Source: Elainella saxicola E1 (lineage in GTDB: Bacteria; Cyanobacteriota; Cyanobacteriia; Elainellales; Elainellaceae). From it: a DNA stretch of 50,001 nt. The stretch lies in NCBI GenBank assembly GCA_002796835.1, contig LUGL01000043.1:5362-55362 (forward strand), read 5' to 3'. A program made the position numbers and the translations under genes. Shown one piece after another: positions 17,839 through 26,856 of the stretch (position 1 is its first letter; each line of letters starts with the position of its first letter). The notes below the pieces were generated by a model. It did no database searches, had not been told where the DNA came from, and was given only the letters and a program-made list of their open reading frames with translations.

Positions 17839-19245
17839 CTATCGGTACTTTTTATGCTTTCGGGGCTTAAAATATAGACCTACGCCTAGTTCAGTTAAAT
17901 CTTTAACCCTAGTTTTTTCTTCCTCATCTTTTATACCTTGCTCGTCCCAGTAAACAGGTGAATGTTGCATTTTTAGAGTTCTAAGTATTGTTTCTTCCTC
18001 TTGTTCCGTAAAACCAGGAGCGATGCTTACTCGCCAGCTAGGAGAGAGATTATGGGCTTGCATGCGATTGTTGAGCCTATCCATCGTTGCGTCTATTTCA
18101 ATAGCCACCTTACGATTCCATTTGATTCTGACCATGCCATCATGAACAGAGCGATCGCGCCACATATTAAACTTATTCCAATCAATGTCTAATGACAACT
18201 CGACTACAGCCAAACCTCTGCCTGTGAACCCGTAAATTGAAATTTCATCTAACCATTTATTTCTAATTCCTAATTCGACTGACTCTAGAGTCTCATCGGA
18301 AATATCCTTAATGATTTTTCTGAGAGCCTCTGTTGCCTGATTTATGATAAGCTCAATTGCCTTTTCTCTTCTCGCTAGATCAACTTCCGCTTCAAACTCA
18401 TACTCAAATGATTGACTGTAACCAGTTGCGGCTAGCCATTTCAGAAGCTGTAAAACGCTATGCAGTGTCCCAATTCTTGATACATCTATATTATGGGTAT
18501 TCTCCACTATGACTTGCCTCAATTCCTCTATTAAATTTTCAGCTTGTTCTCGAGAAGGAGTAGATCGCAAGGTAAACTTATAGACCAAGGCATTTAGAAT
18601 TTTGTTGATTCTTTGATAATCTGTCTCTGCAGATGGCTCGTTGAGTTTGTTCAAAATTTCCCTTAAATCATCTAGGGTTGGATCAAGTTTTTTTCTTAAT
18701 TGCCTTAGATTTGAAGAAATTGCATCTTCTTGCTTCTGTAATATTTCAAGAACTCTGTCAACTTCCTGACTTTTACTTCTGGAACCACTTGTAAGGATTT
18801 TGATGAGATTTTTTAATACCCAAGTTTCTGATGCTTCTTCATTAAAGCGATTATATTCTCGCCGATTAATATTATCTATCTCTAAATCCTGCTGAGTTAA
18901 ACTGAGCTTTTCTCTACACTGTTGCTCAATTTCATGCCAAAGCATATTTAATCCGTTTCTGTCCTCTTTAGTTGGATTTGGCATTAGTGCAAGAGAAGCA
19001 AGGATAAGCGCAAAAATTCGTTTAAATGGAAAGGTGCATTTCGTGAAAAAATTAAGTAAAAACCACCAACATAGAACAATAATTAAGAAAAAGAGTCCCC
19101 CAATATAATTAAATACTTTCCTTAATGGAGGAACTTCTTGAGATTCAATTGAAGGAAACTCAGATATTAATTGAGATACAATATTTAAATTTAAATTCTC
19201 AATATTTATCTGATCACGACCTTGGTTATTATATTGTCGTGTCAT
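17839..19245 (-). CDS. Membrane protein with N-terminal GRDQINIE motif, unknown function
   Basis: A 468-residue protein not assignable to a known family by eye. The N-terminus carries GRDQINIE at residues 9-16. A transmembrane hairpin follows (about 48-67 and 75-88; LFFLIIVLCWWFLL, ALILASLAL), with the rest predicted cytosolic. Residues ~90-300 are highly charged and helical (coiled-coil-like: KQEDAISSNLRQLRKKLDPTLDDLREIL), and ~330-468 look like a mixed alpha/beta domain (LAVVELSLDIDWNKFNMWRD... GLYFKPRKHKKYR). Its ATG abuts the TAA of the upstream gene (TAAATG), so the two are translationally coupled. The DNA is visibly more AT-rich than flanking housekeeping genes, suggesting transfer. Signalling or conflict-system membership is inference. 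Confidence 0.8.
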   Translation of the reverse strand: MTRQYNNQGRDQINIENLNLNIVSQLISEFPSIESQEVPPLRKVFNYIGGLFFLIIVLCWWFLLNFFTKCTFPFKRIFALILASLALMPNPTKEDRNGLNMLWHEIEQQCREKLSLTQQDLEIDNINRREYNRFNEEASETWVLKNLIKILTSGSRSKSQEVDRVLEILQKQEDAISSNLRQLRKKLDPTLDDLREILNKLNEPSAETDYQRINKILNALVYKFTLRSTPSREQAENLIEELRQVIVENTHNIDVSRIGTLHSVLQLLKWLAATGYSQSFEYEFEAEVDLARREKAIELIINQATEALRKIIKDISDETLESVELGIRNKWLDEISIYGFTGRGLAVVELSLDIDWNKFNMWRDRSVHDGMVRIKWNRKVAIEIDATMDRLNNRMQAHNLSPSWRVSIAPGFTEQEEETILRTLKMQHSPVYWDEQGIKDEEEKTRVKDLTELGVGLYFKPRKHKKYR

Positions 19246-19665
19246 TTATGAACCACCGATCTTAGGATTTCCTTTAATTGTTTCAATGTTAATTTGATCG
19301 CGACCGTAATTACTATAAGTCCGATTCCCTTCGATTCGATTCTGAGCATTGATGATTTGTTGCGCTATCTGTCGAATTTCGATTGCGAAAGTTTCGTCCT
19401 CTTCCATGGTGTCATCTAGGTAGGTTTCCAGCTTCGTTAGAGCAGACTGCGAACCTTCCTGTTCAATAGTTTGAATCGCTTTCTGAGCACGTTCATTGTC
19501 CTGTAACTTAGCCCGAATCTTATTGCGCAACGTTTTAACTAATTCAATTGCGCCACCCACTGATTGCTTGGCTGCTTCACCTGCACTCGACTTGACAAAC
19601 TCATCAAACGCCAGCTTTACAATTGCCCCAGCCGCTAAAGTCATTGGATCTACCATCGGGAACAT
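19246..19665 (-). CDS. Small protein with C-terminal GRDQINIE motif
   Basis: A 139-residue protein beginning MFPMVDPMTLAAGAIVKLAFDEF. Residues ~8-50 form an amphipathic/hydrophobic helix-rich segment (AKQSVGGAIELVKTLRNKIRAKL), ~55-110 are helical, and the C-terminus is NRTYSNYGRDQINIETIKGN. From memory, cyanobacterial proteins of this build end in the same Tyr-Gly-Arg-Asp-Gln-Ile-Asn-Ile element, and I know of no function for them. Start could also be ATG at 19656 or 19644 (MVDPMTL, MTLAAG). It is the first gene of a two-gene unit; the octapeptide GRDQINIE is repeated at the N-terminus of the downstream membrane protein. Confidence 0.8.
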   Translation of the reverse strand: MFPMVDPMTLAAGAIVKLAFDEFVKSSAGEAAKQSVGGAIELVKTLRNKIRAKLQDNERAQKAIQTIEQEGSQSALTKLETYLDDTMEEDETFAIEIRQIAQQIINAQNRIEGNRTYSNYGRDQINIETIKGNPKIGGS

Positions 19666-19988
19666 CTTAACTCTACATCTGTTCTACTATAGTAGTTCCT
19701 TAGATTCCAAGTTTCTTAACCGAAATTAGCTATCGTGCTCTCAAAATTGATTTACTGAAATTGCTCTACTGTAAATATAATCTTCAAAGTCTGAGATCAA
19801 AAATGACGAAAGTTTATACATTTTTATTCAACAACTGAATTGAAGTAATCCGCTGCAAAGTTGCTGTTCCTTTTACCGGGGAGTCCTGCCATTCTCACGA
19901 TGCTCCGATTGGGATACAGTGAATAGCGAGTTGGTTTTTCGACCGACCGATCGTCCACAATCATCCATAGAAAGAGGCAGCCTCGATC
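19666..19988. other. Gene-free divergent region
   Basis: About 320 bases between the GRDQINIE pair (minus) and prmA (plus). AT-rich on the left, with CGATCG-containing sequence near prmA. I see no ORF, RNA gene or clear operator; it presumably holds both promoters. Confidence 0.5.
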
Positions 19989-20879
19989 GTGGCAAATAGC
20001 TGGTGGGAAATTCAGATAATTGCAGAGCCATCCCTGGAAGAACTGGTGTTTTGGCGGCTCGATGACTTTGGCTGTCGTGGCACTGCCAGAGAAATCAAAG
20101 GAAATGCCTTTTTGATCCGGGCCTATTTACCTCAGATCAAAGCCCATCAGCTTGACCTGGCCGCCTTAGCCCTGAGATTGCGGCAAGACGCCCTTTGTGC
20201 CGGGTTAAATCCACCCCTGACCCAGTGGCAGCTGATCGACGAAGAAGACTGGGCAAGTAGCTGGAAGCAGCATTGGCACCCCGAAGAAGTGGGCGATCGC
20301 TTCCTGATCAATCCGGCCTGGTTGCCGCTGCCCGAAAATAGCGATCGGCTCGTCATCAAGCTCGATCCAGGGGTCGCCTTTGGCACCGGCGGACATCCCA
20401 CTACCCAACTCTGCCTGGAATCCCTGGAAATGCGGCTGGGCGAACCCAACCCTAACCTGCTGCTGGCCGATATTGGCTGTGGCTCTGGCATCTTGTCGAT
20501 CGGCGCACTGCTGTTAGGCGCAGGACAGGTCTATGCCGTCGATAACGATCCACTGGCGGTCTATTCCACGATTAGCAACCGCGAATTGAATGGAGTTGCC
20601 GCCGATCGTCTGATAGCCGAAGAAGGCAGCATGGATCACCTTAGCACCATCCTACCGGGACCCGTAGACGGCTTCGTTTGCAACATCCTGGCCGAAGTGA
20701 TCATCGACCTGATTCCCGGCATGAACGATATCTCCAAATCCACATCTTGGGGCATCCTCAGCGGTATCTTGCTCGATCAGGTCAAACCGATCGCCGATGT
20801 GCTAGAGCAACATGGTTGGGTGGTAGCGACCCTCTGGCGACGCAAAGACTGGTGTTGCCTCAATATTCGACGGTCTTAG
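19989..20879 (+). CDS. prmA: Ribosomal protein L11 methyltransferase
   Basis: SAM-dependent trimethylation of ribosomal protein L11. The 296 residues comprise the N-terminal substrate-recognition domain ([25 protein letters not shown]), the linker with [22 protein letters not shown], and the Rossmann methyltransferase: [17 protein letters not shown] (family signature), [13 protein letters not shown] (SAM loop), [10 protein letters not shown] and [10 protein letters not shown]. The start is GTG 19989 (MANSWWEIQ), with an AGAAAGAGG stretch some ten bases upstream. The next gene follows after three bases, so prmA is co-transcribed with the thioesterase. Confidence 0.96.
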   Translation: MANSWWEIQIIAEPSLEELVFWRLDDFGCRGTAREIKGNAFLIRAYLPQIKAHQLDLAALALRLRQDALCAGLNPPLTQWQLIDEEDWASSWKQHWHPEEVGDRFLINPAWLPLPENSDRLVIKLDPGVAFGTGGHPTTQLCLESLEMRLGEPNPNLLLADIGCGSGILSIGALLLGAGQVYAVDNDPLAVYSTISNRELNGVAADRLIAEEGSMDHLSTILPGPVDGFVCNILAEVIIDLIPGMNDISKSTSWGILSGILLDQVKPIADVLEQHGWVVATLWRRKDWCCLNIRRS

Positions 20880-20882
20880 GCT

Positions 20883-21335
20883 ATGGCATTCGTGCATCAC
20901 CGCACCATTCGCTTTGCCGACACGGATGCCGCAGGTGTGGTTTACTTTGCCAATCTGCTCTCGATTTGCCATGAAGCCTACGAAGCTGCTTTAGCCGCAG
21001 CAGGGATTAATTTGAAAACCTTCTTTCGCGGAGAGACGATCGCCATTCCGATCGTTCATGCCGAAGCCGACTATTGGCAGCCTTTCTTTTGCGGCGAAGT
21101 GTGTGTCATTACCCTGTCACCCGTTTTGCTCAGTCCCCATAAGTTTGAGATTCGTTATCGCTTACAGCACCCCGATCAGATAGGCACAGACAAAGCCGCA
21201 GGCCAAGCCCAGACGCTACATATTTGTATCGATCGCCAGAGCCGCGAACGAACTCCCCTACCACCTGAGCTGCATCAATGGCTGACCCACATCCCATCAA
21301 ATCCTGACATTTCCGGCTCAGCTCGATCGACCTAA
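20883..21335 (+). CDS. 1,4-dihydroxy-2-naphthoyl-CoA hydrolase / 4HBT thioesterase
   Basis: A 150-residue hot-dog-fold thioesterase. The N-terminal RFADTDAAGVVYFANLLSICHEAYEAAL contains the catalytic Asp of the 4-hydroxybenzoyl-CoA thioesterase family (DAAGVVYFAN). In cyanobacteria the close homologue (Slr0204 type) hydrolyses DHNA-CoA in phylloquinone synthesis, needed for photosystem I; that assignment here is by family resemblance. It starts three bases after the prmA stop. The last ~15 residues (NPDISGSARST) look like a non-conserved tail. Confidence 0.85.
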   Translation: MAFVHHRTIRFADTDAAGVVYFANLLSICHEAYEAALAAAGINLKTFFRGETIAIPIVHAEADYWQPFFCGEVCVITLSPVLLSPHKFEIRYRLQHPDQIGTDKAAGQAQTLHICIDRQSRERTPLPPELHQWLTHIPSNPDISGSARST

Positions 21336-21582
21336 TTTTTAGATGAGCAGTTGGAACAGACTTGCTTTTGCTGCCGTTTTAAGCAGTGTCGCGCCCCTAT
21401 TTGTGGACTGCTCTGACAACATGAAGCCTGGAAAAATTTTTACCGACTTTTAGGCATTGGCAAAAGACCTAGTTTATGATCATCAACTTGGGGCTGCTCA
21501 TGTCTTGCCTGTGCGAATTGTCACCCCATCCCAGCCCGCATCTTCTGTCCCTATAGTGCTTGATTCCTTGGAGAAATCGCTT

Positions 21583-22845
21583 GTGAGTCCAGAAACACTG
21601 CTTCAAACATCGCCTCCTGTTGCATCCCCTCTCCAATTCGCATCAGAGGATTTCGATCGCTATGTCATGTCTACCTATGCCCGCTTTCCGCTAGCGTTGG
21701 CAAAAGGCGAGGGCTGCCGAGTTTGGGACACCGAAGGTCGAGAATATCTAGATTTTGTTGCTGGGATTGCCACCTGTACCCTGGGTCATGCTCATCCGGT
21801 GCTGGTCGAGGCCGTGACGCAGCAGATCCAAGCTCTCCACCATGTTTCTAACCTTTACTACACGCCGCAGCAGGGCGCATTGGCTCAGTGGCTGGTCGAA
21901 CATTCCTGTGCCGATCGGGCTTTCTTCTGCAACTCTGGGGCGGAGGCCAACGAGGGTGCAATTAAGCTGGCCCGGAAATATGCCCACACGGTGCTTGGTA
22001 TTCGGGCTCCAATGATTATCACAGCCCATGCCAGTTTCCATGGCCGCACGTTGGCCACCATTACCGCCACCGGCCAACCCAAATACCAGAAGAATTTCGA
22101 TCCCTTGATGCCGGGATTTTATTACGTGCCCTACAACGACATTACGGCCCTCGAAGAAGCGATTGCGCTGCTCGACAACGATGAACGTCAGGTAGCCGCA
22201 ATTATGCTAGAGGCGCTGCAAGGCGAAGGTGGAGTGCGTCCGGGCGATCGGGCTTATTTCCAACGCATCCGCGAAATTTGCAACGAGAAAGGCATTCTGC
22301 TGATTCTGGATGAAGTGCAGGTGGGCATGGGTCGCACCGGGCATTACTGGGGATATGAAAACCTGGGCATCGAACCCGATATCTTCACCTCTGCGAAGGG
22401 CTTGGGGGGTGGCATTCCGATCGGGGCCATGCTCTGCAAATCTTTCTGCGATGTCTTCCAACCAGGCGATCATGCCAGCACCTTTGGCGGCAATCCGTTT
22501 GCCTGTGCCGTTGGGTTAGCCGTCTGCCAGACCTTAGAACAAGAAAATCTGCTGGCGAATGTGCAAGCTCGTGGTGAACAACTCCGGACTGGACTGCAAG
22601 CCATTGCCGATCGCTATCCCAGCTTCATTGCCGAAGTGCGCGGCTGGGGTTTAATTAACGGCCTGGTGCTGAACTCCGATGTAGAACTGACCTCCAGCAA
22701 TCTGGTGCAAGCCATGATCGATCGAGGCGTGCTGCTTGTCCCCGCTGGCCCCAAAGTCGTCCGATTCGTGCCGCCGTTGATTGTGAGTGCTGAAGAGGTC
22801 GATCAGGTGCTGCAAGCGCTAGAGCAAACCATGGCTGCATTGTGA
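21583..22845 (+). CDS. argD: Acetylornithine aminotransferase
   Basis: PLP-dependent class III aminotransferase making N-acetylornithine in arginine biosynthesis. Visible are the PLP-phosphate loop CNSGAEANEGAIKLAR, the strand LILDEVQVGMGRTG, and the Schiff-base Lys272 in TSAKGLGGGIPIGAM. I start at GTG 21583 because GGAG at 21570-21573 is well spaced and the resulting 420 residues match the family; the frame is open back to TTG 21457, adding 42 poorly ordered residues. It is monocistronic. Ornithine or GABA aminotransferase activity is the alternative within this family but argD is the usual cyanobacterial form. Confidence 0.93.
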   Translation: MSPETLLQTSPPVASPLQFASEDFDRYVMSTYARFPLALAKGEGCRVWDTEGREYLDFVAGIATCTLGHAHPVLVEAVTQQIQALHHVSNLYYTPQQGALAQWLVEHSCADRAFFCNSGAEANEGAIKLARKYAHTVLGIRAPMIITAHASFHGRTLATITATGQPKYQKNFDPLMPGFYYVPYNDITALEEAIALLDNDERQVAAIMLEALQGEGGVRPGDRAYFQRIREICNEKGILLILDEVQVGMGRTGHYWGYENLGIEPDIFTSAKGLGGGIPIGAMLCKSFCDVFQPGDHASTFGGNPFACAVGLAVCQTLEQENLLANVQARGEQLRTGLQAIADRYPSFIAEVRGWGLINGLVLNSDVELTSSNLVQAMIDRGVLLVPAGPKVVRFVPPLIVSAEEVDQVLQALEQTMAAL

Positions 22846-22873
22846 TTTGTGATTGTATTCAGGATGAATATTG

Positions 22874-22910
22874 CTCAAAGTCCCCCATTTTTGGGGGATT
22901 TGGGGGGCGA
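22874..22910. repeat. Short copy of the C-run/G-run dispersed repeat
   Basis: The minus strand reads GCCCCCCAAATCCCCCA, then a loop, then TGGGGGACTTTGAG, the same order as one half of the 11501-11585 element (CCCCCTAAATCCCCCTT... GGGGGACTTTAAG). TCCCCCA/TGGGGGA (22881-22898) makes a 7-bp hairpin with a TTTT loop between convergent argD and the PNPOx-like gene, and could serve as a transcription barrier for both. Confidence 0.7.
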
Positions 22911-22943
22911 AAAGGTTACAATCGCCTGTTCCATCCCTACCAT

Positions 22944-23498
22944 TCAAATTTCGTCTCCGATCGGAGTCGGCAACCCGTCAATGCTGACCCGATTTTTTTC
23001 ATACCAATAATCCTGCAAACCCCCTTCGCCCTTTTTCAAGGCCCACTGGATCAGGTTATCGCGATCGGTCTGATGTTCATAAAGCGGAATGCCGAGGCCG
23101 CAAGAGGTTTGGACGCGATCGATGTCTGCAACAATGATTTGGCGAGCACCCGGAATTTCGGGAAATAGAGCAGAGAGCACAATCCAATCGGCAGATTCAG
23201 GCAATACCGTCTGACCACGACCATACAGCCGCAGTATCAAGGGAGACCCCTGAAATGCGCAAAACAAAAAGGTAATGCGGCCATTTTCTTGCAGATGGGC
23301 TGAGGTCTCGTTGCCGCTGCCGGTCAGGTCGAGATAGGCCACCCGGCTTGGGCTAAGAATGCGGAAGGTATCTAATCCCTTAGGCGACAGGTTGATATGT
23401 CCTGTTTCGCTAAGCGGCGCTGTGGCGACAAAAAACAGATGCTGAGCCGCAATAAAATCCTGAAGATCATCCGTGATCGAATCAAAAACTTTTGCCAT
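22944..23498 (-). CDS. Pyridoxamine 5'-phosphate oxidase family flavoprotein
   Basis: A 184-residue split-barrel protein of the PNPOx/general-stress type: FIAAQHLFFVATAPLSETGHINLSPKGLDTFRILSPSRVAYLDLTGSGNETSAHLQENGRITFLFCAF is the FMN-binding half. It lacks the C-terminal R-x-[ST] features of true PdxH, so vitamin B6 synthesis is unlikely; binding of FMN or F420-like cofactor and reduction of a small substrate is the family expectation. The ATG at 23498 follows a weak spacer. It is divergent from the exonuclease-ATPase gene with only ~60 bases between the chosen starts. Confidence 0.88.
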   Translation of the reverse strand: MAKVFDSITDDLQDFIAAQHLFFVATAPLSETGHINLSPKGLDTFRILSPSRVAYLDLTGSGNETSAHLQENGRITFLFCAFQGSPLILRLYGRGQTVLPESADWIVLSALFPEIPGARQIIVADIDRVQTSCGLGIPLYEHQTDRDNLIQWALKKGEGGLQDYWYEKNRVSIDGLPTPIGDEI

Positions 23499-23557
23499 GA
23501 TTGAGTCAATTCGTCCATTCAGTTAGGTGGATGCAGCGTTGTGTTCGCAATTCCAGC

Positions 23558-26008
23558 ATGATACGGCAGAAATTCGTTGTGATCGACACAGAAGGAAGCG
23601 ATTTGCCCACCGAAATTGCCATCCTTGATCAGGCTGGAGACACGATCTATCATGCAGCAATTTCCACAGATTCGTCTCAAGCGTCGTCTCAAGCGTCGTC
23701 TCATCTCAATTCTCCAATCAACATTCAATCCCTGAAGCAAATGGGGGCTGAATTTCTCAAATTGACTGAGGACTGTGTGATTGTCTGTCACTATGCTCAG
23801 CACGATCGCCAAGTTCTACAGCGGGCCTTTCAGCAGGTTGGGATGGCTTGGCGACGATCGTTGAAATTTGTGTGTACGGTAGAGTTGGCACAGCGTTGTC
23901 TACCTGATCTACCCAGTTATTCTCTAGAGTATCTCTCTAAAAAACTCCATCTTCAGGTCCAAGGACAATATTTCAATACTCGACAGGCCCACTCGGCCCG
24001 CTATGACGCCGAATTTACCTATCAACTGTACTGCCAGCTTCTCGCCATGACTTCTACCAAGCTGAACCCCAATTCTTTCAATCCGTTTAGCAGCAGCCGG
24101 GTTGACACGCCGTTTCAAGATCATCCCGATCAAAAACAGATCTATCAGCCGGAATTCAATTTGCTGAAAGCGACGATTCAAGAAATTCGGCAGGACAACA
24201 ATCACCAGAGCCGAGGCGCAGTTTTGGTGGGGGAAGCTGGTTCCGGCAAGACCCATTTGATTATGCGGTTAGCCAAAGAACTGTTGCAGGTCAATCGTTT
24301 ACTGTTTGTTCGATCGCCCAACCATACCGATTCCGTCCTGCATCATATTTACAGCCGCATTTTGGAGTCTTTGATCGAAAAGGTGCCAGAGAATGGCTAC
24401 ACCCAGCTAGAAAATTTGCTGGCCCACAGTTTTGTCAAGTTGATCAGCAGCAGCCGATCGATCAATCCGATTAAAAACGATCAGATAATTCTGTCAGCAG
24501 TGAAAGACAATCCGCTGAATTTATACCAGTTAGCCGCAGAGGGAACCGAGAAAAAACGGGCAATCTGGCAGCATATTGAACGGCGCACGAATGAATGGTG
24601 GGCTAACGAGTATGGCTTTGCTGGATATTCTGCCCAAATCATCAAAGGCATTCTCAAATTTTGCAGCTATTCGGATCCAAAGCGTAAACAGCTGGTTACC
24701 CGCTGGTTAGCCGCCAATGATCTCGATCATGAAGATCTGGAGCGGATTGGCTTAAGCCACTGGAACGAGGATGTCAGTAAGGAGGCATTCTCACTCGAAG
24801 CGATCGCCGTTCTCAGCAAACTCTCACTGCTAGACGAACCGCTGATCATCGTGTTTGACCAATTGGAAGCCCTGGGCTACGAGCATAATAAACTGCTGCT
24901 GCTCAACTTTGGTGAGGCGGTAAAGGAGCTATTCACCCATGTCCCCAACAGCCTGATCATTTTGAATTTGTTTCCCGATCGCTGGCAGCAGTTCCAACAG
25001 TTTTTTGAAGCCGCCGTGGTCGATCGAATTTCCCAAACGCAGATTTTCCTCAAGCGGCCTAGCAACACCGAAATTCGAGAAATCCTACAGATCAAAGCCG
25101 AATCTGCGGGACTGTTGCTCGACCAGTTTTTTACGTCCTCAGAATTGCAGCAGGTGCTCAACCAACCTTCGATTCGCAAGGCATTGAACTGGGCTTCTGA
25201 TTACTATCGGCAAAAAGTGGATGGCATTCCGCTACCGGGCAATCCTGTTGTAACTGCTTCAAATGATAACGCCACCTTGCCCCAAAGCATTGAACAACGA
25301 ATCGATCGCCTCGAAACCCAGTTTACACAATTGCAGCAAGTTTTAAAGCAGTTTGCTGGAATTATCAGCCAAACCTATTTAGAAGAAACACCCGCAGAGT
25401 TTCCTGAAAGTTCCCACCAGCATTCAAAGAATAACACTCAAAACACCTCCAGTCCATTACTGGATTATTTGAATGCCCAGCATCACGCCATAGAACAGGA
25501 GTATGAAAAACCTCAGATCATTACCGATAGTGATGATCTTGGCAAACTGACGACGATCGCTCGTGCTTTTCAATCGATTCGATCCTTTGAAATTGACTAT
25601 CTTCAGCTCAGCAAACGCAAACTGCCAGAACATCTGGTTTTGCGGGCCGATCACAGCATTGCTGTTGGTTTCTTACAAATTGATGGGGGTGCTTTTACGA
25701 GCCGCGTCAAAAATTGGAATGAATTGGTCATCAGCTATCCTCAAATCCAATTCCAGCTCTGGCGCGATATTCGGCTCTCTGCCATTCAAGGCAAAGTTGG
25801 GATCGAAGAAATAGACAAGTTAAACTATTCCGCCAACGGGGAGTTTTTATTCATGGATCAGGAGCAGCGGATCGATTTTGAATTGCTCTATCGTCTCATT
25901 ACCGACATCCAAAACCGCGATTTAGAACTTGAAATGCAGGAAGCGCTCACCCAAGTTCTCACCATCTTGCCCGATACCTGGATCTGTCAGTTGATCAACG
26001 TCCTATAA
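23558..26008 (+). CDS. DEDDh 3'-5' exonuclease fused to P-loop ATPase
   Basis: An 816-residue protein from ATG 23558. Residues 1-165 are a complete DnaQ-like exonuclease: DTEG with Asp10 and Glu12, CHYAQHD with Asp83, and HSARYDA with His145 and Asp150. Residues ~200-560 are a P-loop ATPase with Walker A GEAGSGKT (225-232) and Walker B LIIVFDQ (Asp434); the helical C-lobe resembles AAA/STAND NTPases (e.g. IFLKRPSNTEIREILQIK). A coiled coil follows (IEQRIDRLETQFTQLQQVLKQ, near 580-610). The C-terminal ~180 residues (VLRADHSIAVGFLQIDGG... DQEQRIDFELLYRLITDIQNRDLE) match no family I know. The frame is open back to 23501 (ATG 23531 also possible). SSQASSQASS near residue 40 stems from a 12-bp tandem DNA repeat. 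DNA repair or anti-phage defence is plausible, not shown. Confidence 0.85.
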   Translation: MIRQKFVVIDTEGSDLPTEIAILDQAGDTIYHAAISTDSSQASSQASSHLNSPINIQSLKQMGAEFLKLTEDCVIVCHYAQHDRQVLQRAFQQVGMAWRRSLKFVCTVELAQRCLPDLPSYSLEYLSKKLHLQVQGQYFNTRQAHSARYDAEFTYQLYCQLLAMTSTKLNPNSFNPFSSSRVDTPFQDHPDQKQIYQPEFNLLKATIQEIRQDNNHQSRGAVLVGEAGSGKTHLIMRLAKELLQVNRLLFVRSPNHTDSVLHHIYSRILESLIEKVPENGYTQLENLLAHSFVKLISSSRSINPIKNDQIILSAVKDNPLNLYQLAAEGTEKKRAIWQHIERRTNEWWANEYGFAGYSAQIIKGILKFCSYSDPKRKQLVTRWLAANDLDHEDLERIGLSHWNEDVSKEAFSLEAIAVLSKLSLLDEPLIIVFDQLEALGYEHNKLLLLNFGEAVKELFTHVPNSLIILNLFPDRWQQFQQFFEAAVVDRISQTQIFLKRPSNTEIREILQIKAESAGLLLDQFFTSSELQQVLNQPSIRKALNWASDYYRQKVDGIPLPGNPVVTASNDNATLPQSIEQRIDRLETQFTQLQQVLKQFAGIISQTYLEETPAEFPESSHQHSKNNTQNTSSPLLDYLNAQHHAIEQEYEKPQIITDSDDLGKLTTIARAFQSIRSFEIDYLQLSKRKLPEHLVLRADHSIAVGFLQIDGGAFTSRVKNWNELVISYPQIQFQLWRDIRLSAIQGKVGIEEIDKLNYSANGEFLFMDQEQRIDFELLYRLITDIQNRDLELEMQEALTQVLTILPDTWICQLINVL

Positions 26009-26103
26009 AAAACTTGCAGCTCAATTCTTCAACCCTGAAACTGGGGCATCAGATGCGGTAGCTTGAAGATGAATTCTGTCACCGGGACTTACAGAGATAT
26101 ACG

Positions 26104-26827
26104 ATGCAGCCTAGAGTTCTTGATCCAAAAGAATCCTACACCTTTAGCAAATACTTTGATTTGCCCTACGCTCCTCAAGACATTTTGGCGGATTTGGGAT
26201 GTACTTTAGAACGCACCGATCGCCTCGATTGACCTTATTCAGAAGTTCCTCTAGAGTGGATTCCTGCCCTGGCTGAGAGTTTGAAACGACGCTTGAAACG
26301 AGTTATAGCGGTTCTTGTTCGGATGCAGTACATGGAGATCCCTGCTGTACAGGCATTACAGGAATCATTGTGTACCTCATTCGAGTGAAAACCGCTATAA
26401 TACAACCACGGAACAAGCCCGACGAGAAGCGCTGATCTTTCCAGTGATTGATCAAATTTGCGATCAGCTCAACTATCCTCTCAACATTGAGTATTCGCTC
26501 AGCGTCAGTAATTGGCTGAAAGGATCGTTCGATTACTATATTCCCAGTCCTTACAACCTGTTAATCATTGAAGCCAAGCAATCCGACTTGACGAAAGGAT
26601 TTACCCAGTTAGCAGTTGAACTGATCGCACTGAGTGAGTGGGTTAACCAGACGATGCCCGTCTTGTATGGCGCAGTATCTACAGGTGAGATCTGGAAGTT
26701 TGGCATGTTTCATAGAGATAGTCGCCGGGTGACTGAGTATTTGCCACTCCATCCCATTCCTCAAGAACTAGAATTTGTTGTCCGCACGGTGATCGGAATT
26801 TTGCAGGCTGAAACTGTTTGCGTGTGA
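26104..26827 (+). pseudogene. Broken nuclease-like conserved cyanobacterial gene
   Basis: Three pieces of one reading frame survive. ATG 26104 gives MQPRVLDPKESYTFSKYFDLPY... TDRLD and stops at TGA 26230-26232; the same frame continues PYSEVPLEWIPALAESLKRRLKR to 26301, where a 92-bp MITE (26306-26397) interrupts it; after the element, TTTEQARREALIFPVID... runs to 26827. Removing the element with one TA copy restores R-V-N-T-T-T-E-Q in frame. The C-terminal part contains WLKGSFDYYI and LLIIEAKQSDLTKGFTQLAVELIAL, the D...ExK pattern of a PD-(D/E)XK-like fold common in stand-alone cyanobacterial proteins. Two independent lesions (nonsense codon and insertion) mean it is not functional, unless the distal piece is separately expressed from an internal start. 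Confidence 0.88.
26306..26397. mobile_element. 92-bp MITE with TA target-site duplication
   Basis: Starts TAGCGGTT and ends AACCGCTA (perfect at the tips). Including the flanking TA, the inverted ends match at 22 of 29 positions. TA at 26304-26305 and 26398-26399 is the target duplication. Excision to one TA restores the host reading frame exactly. TA duplication is characteristic of IS630/Tc1-mariner transposition, so a non-autonomous IS630-type element is inferred; no transposase is encoded. Confidence 0.87.
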
Positions 26828-26856
26828 GCGTCTAAACGGCTACTGCTAGTTGTCAC

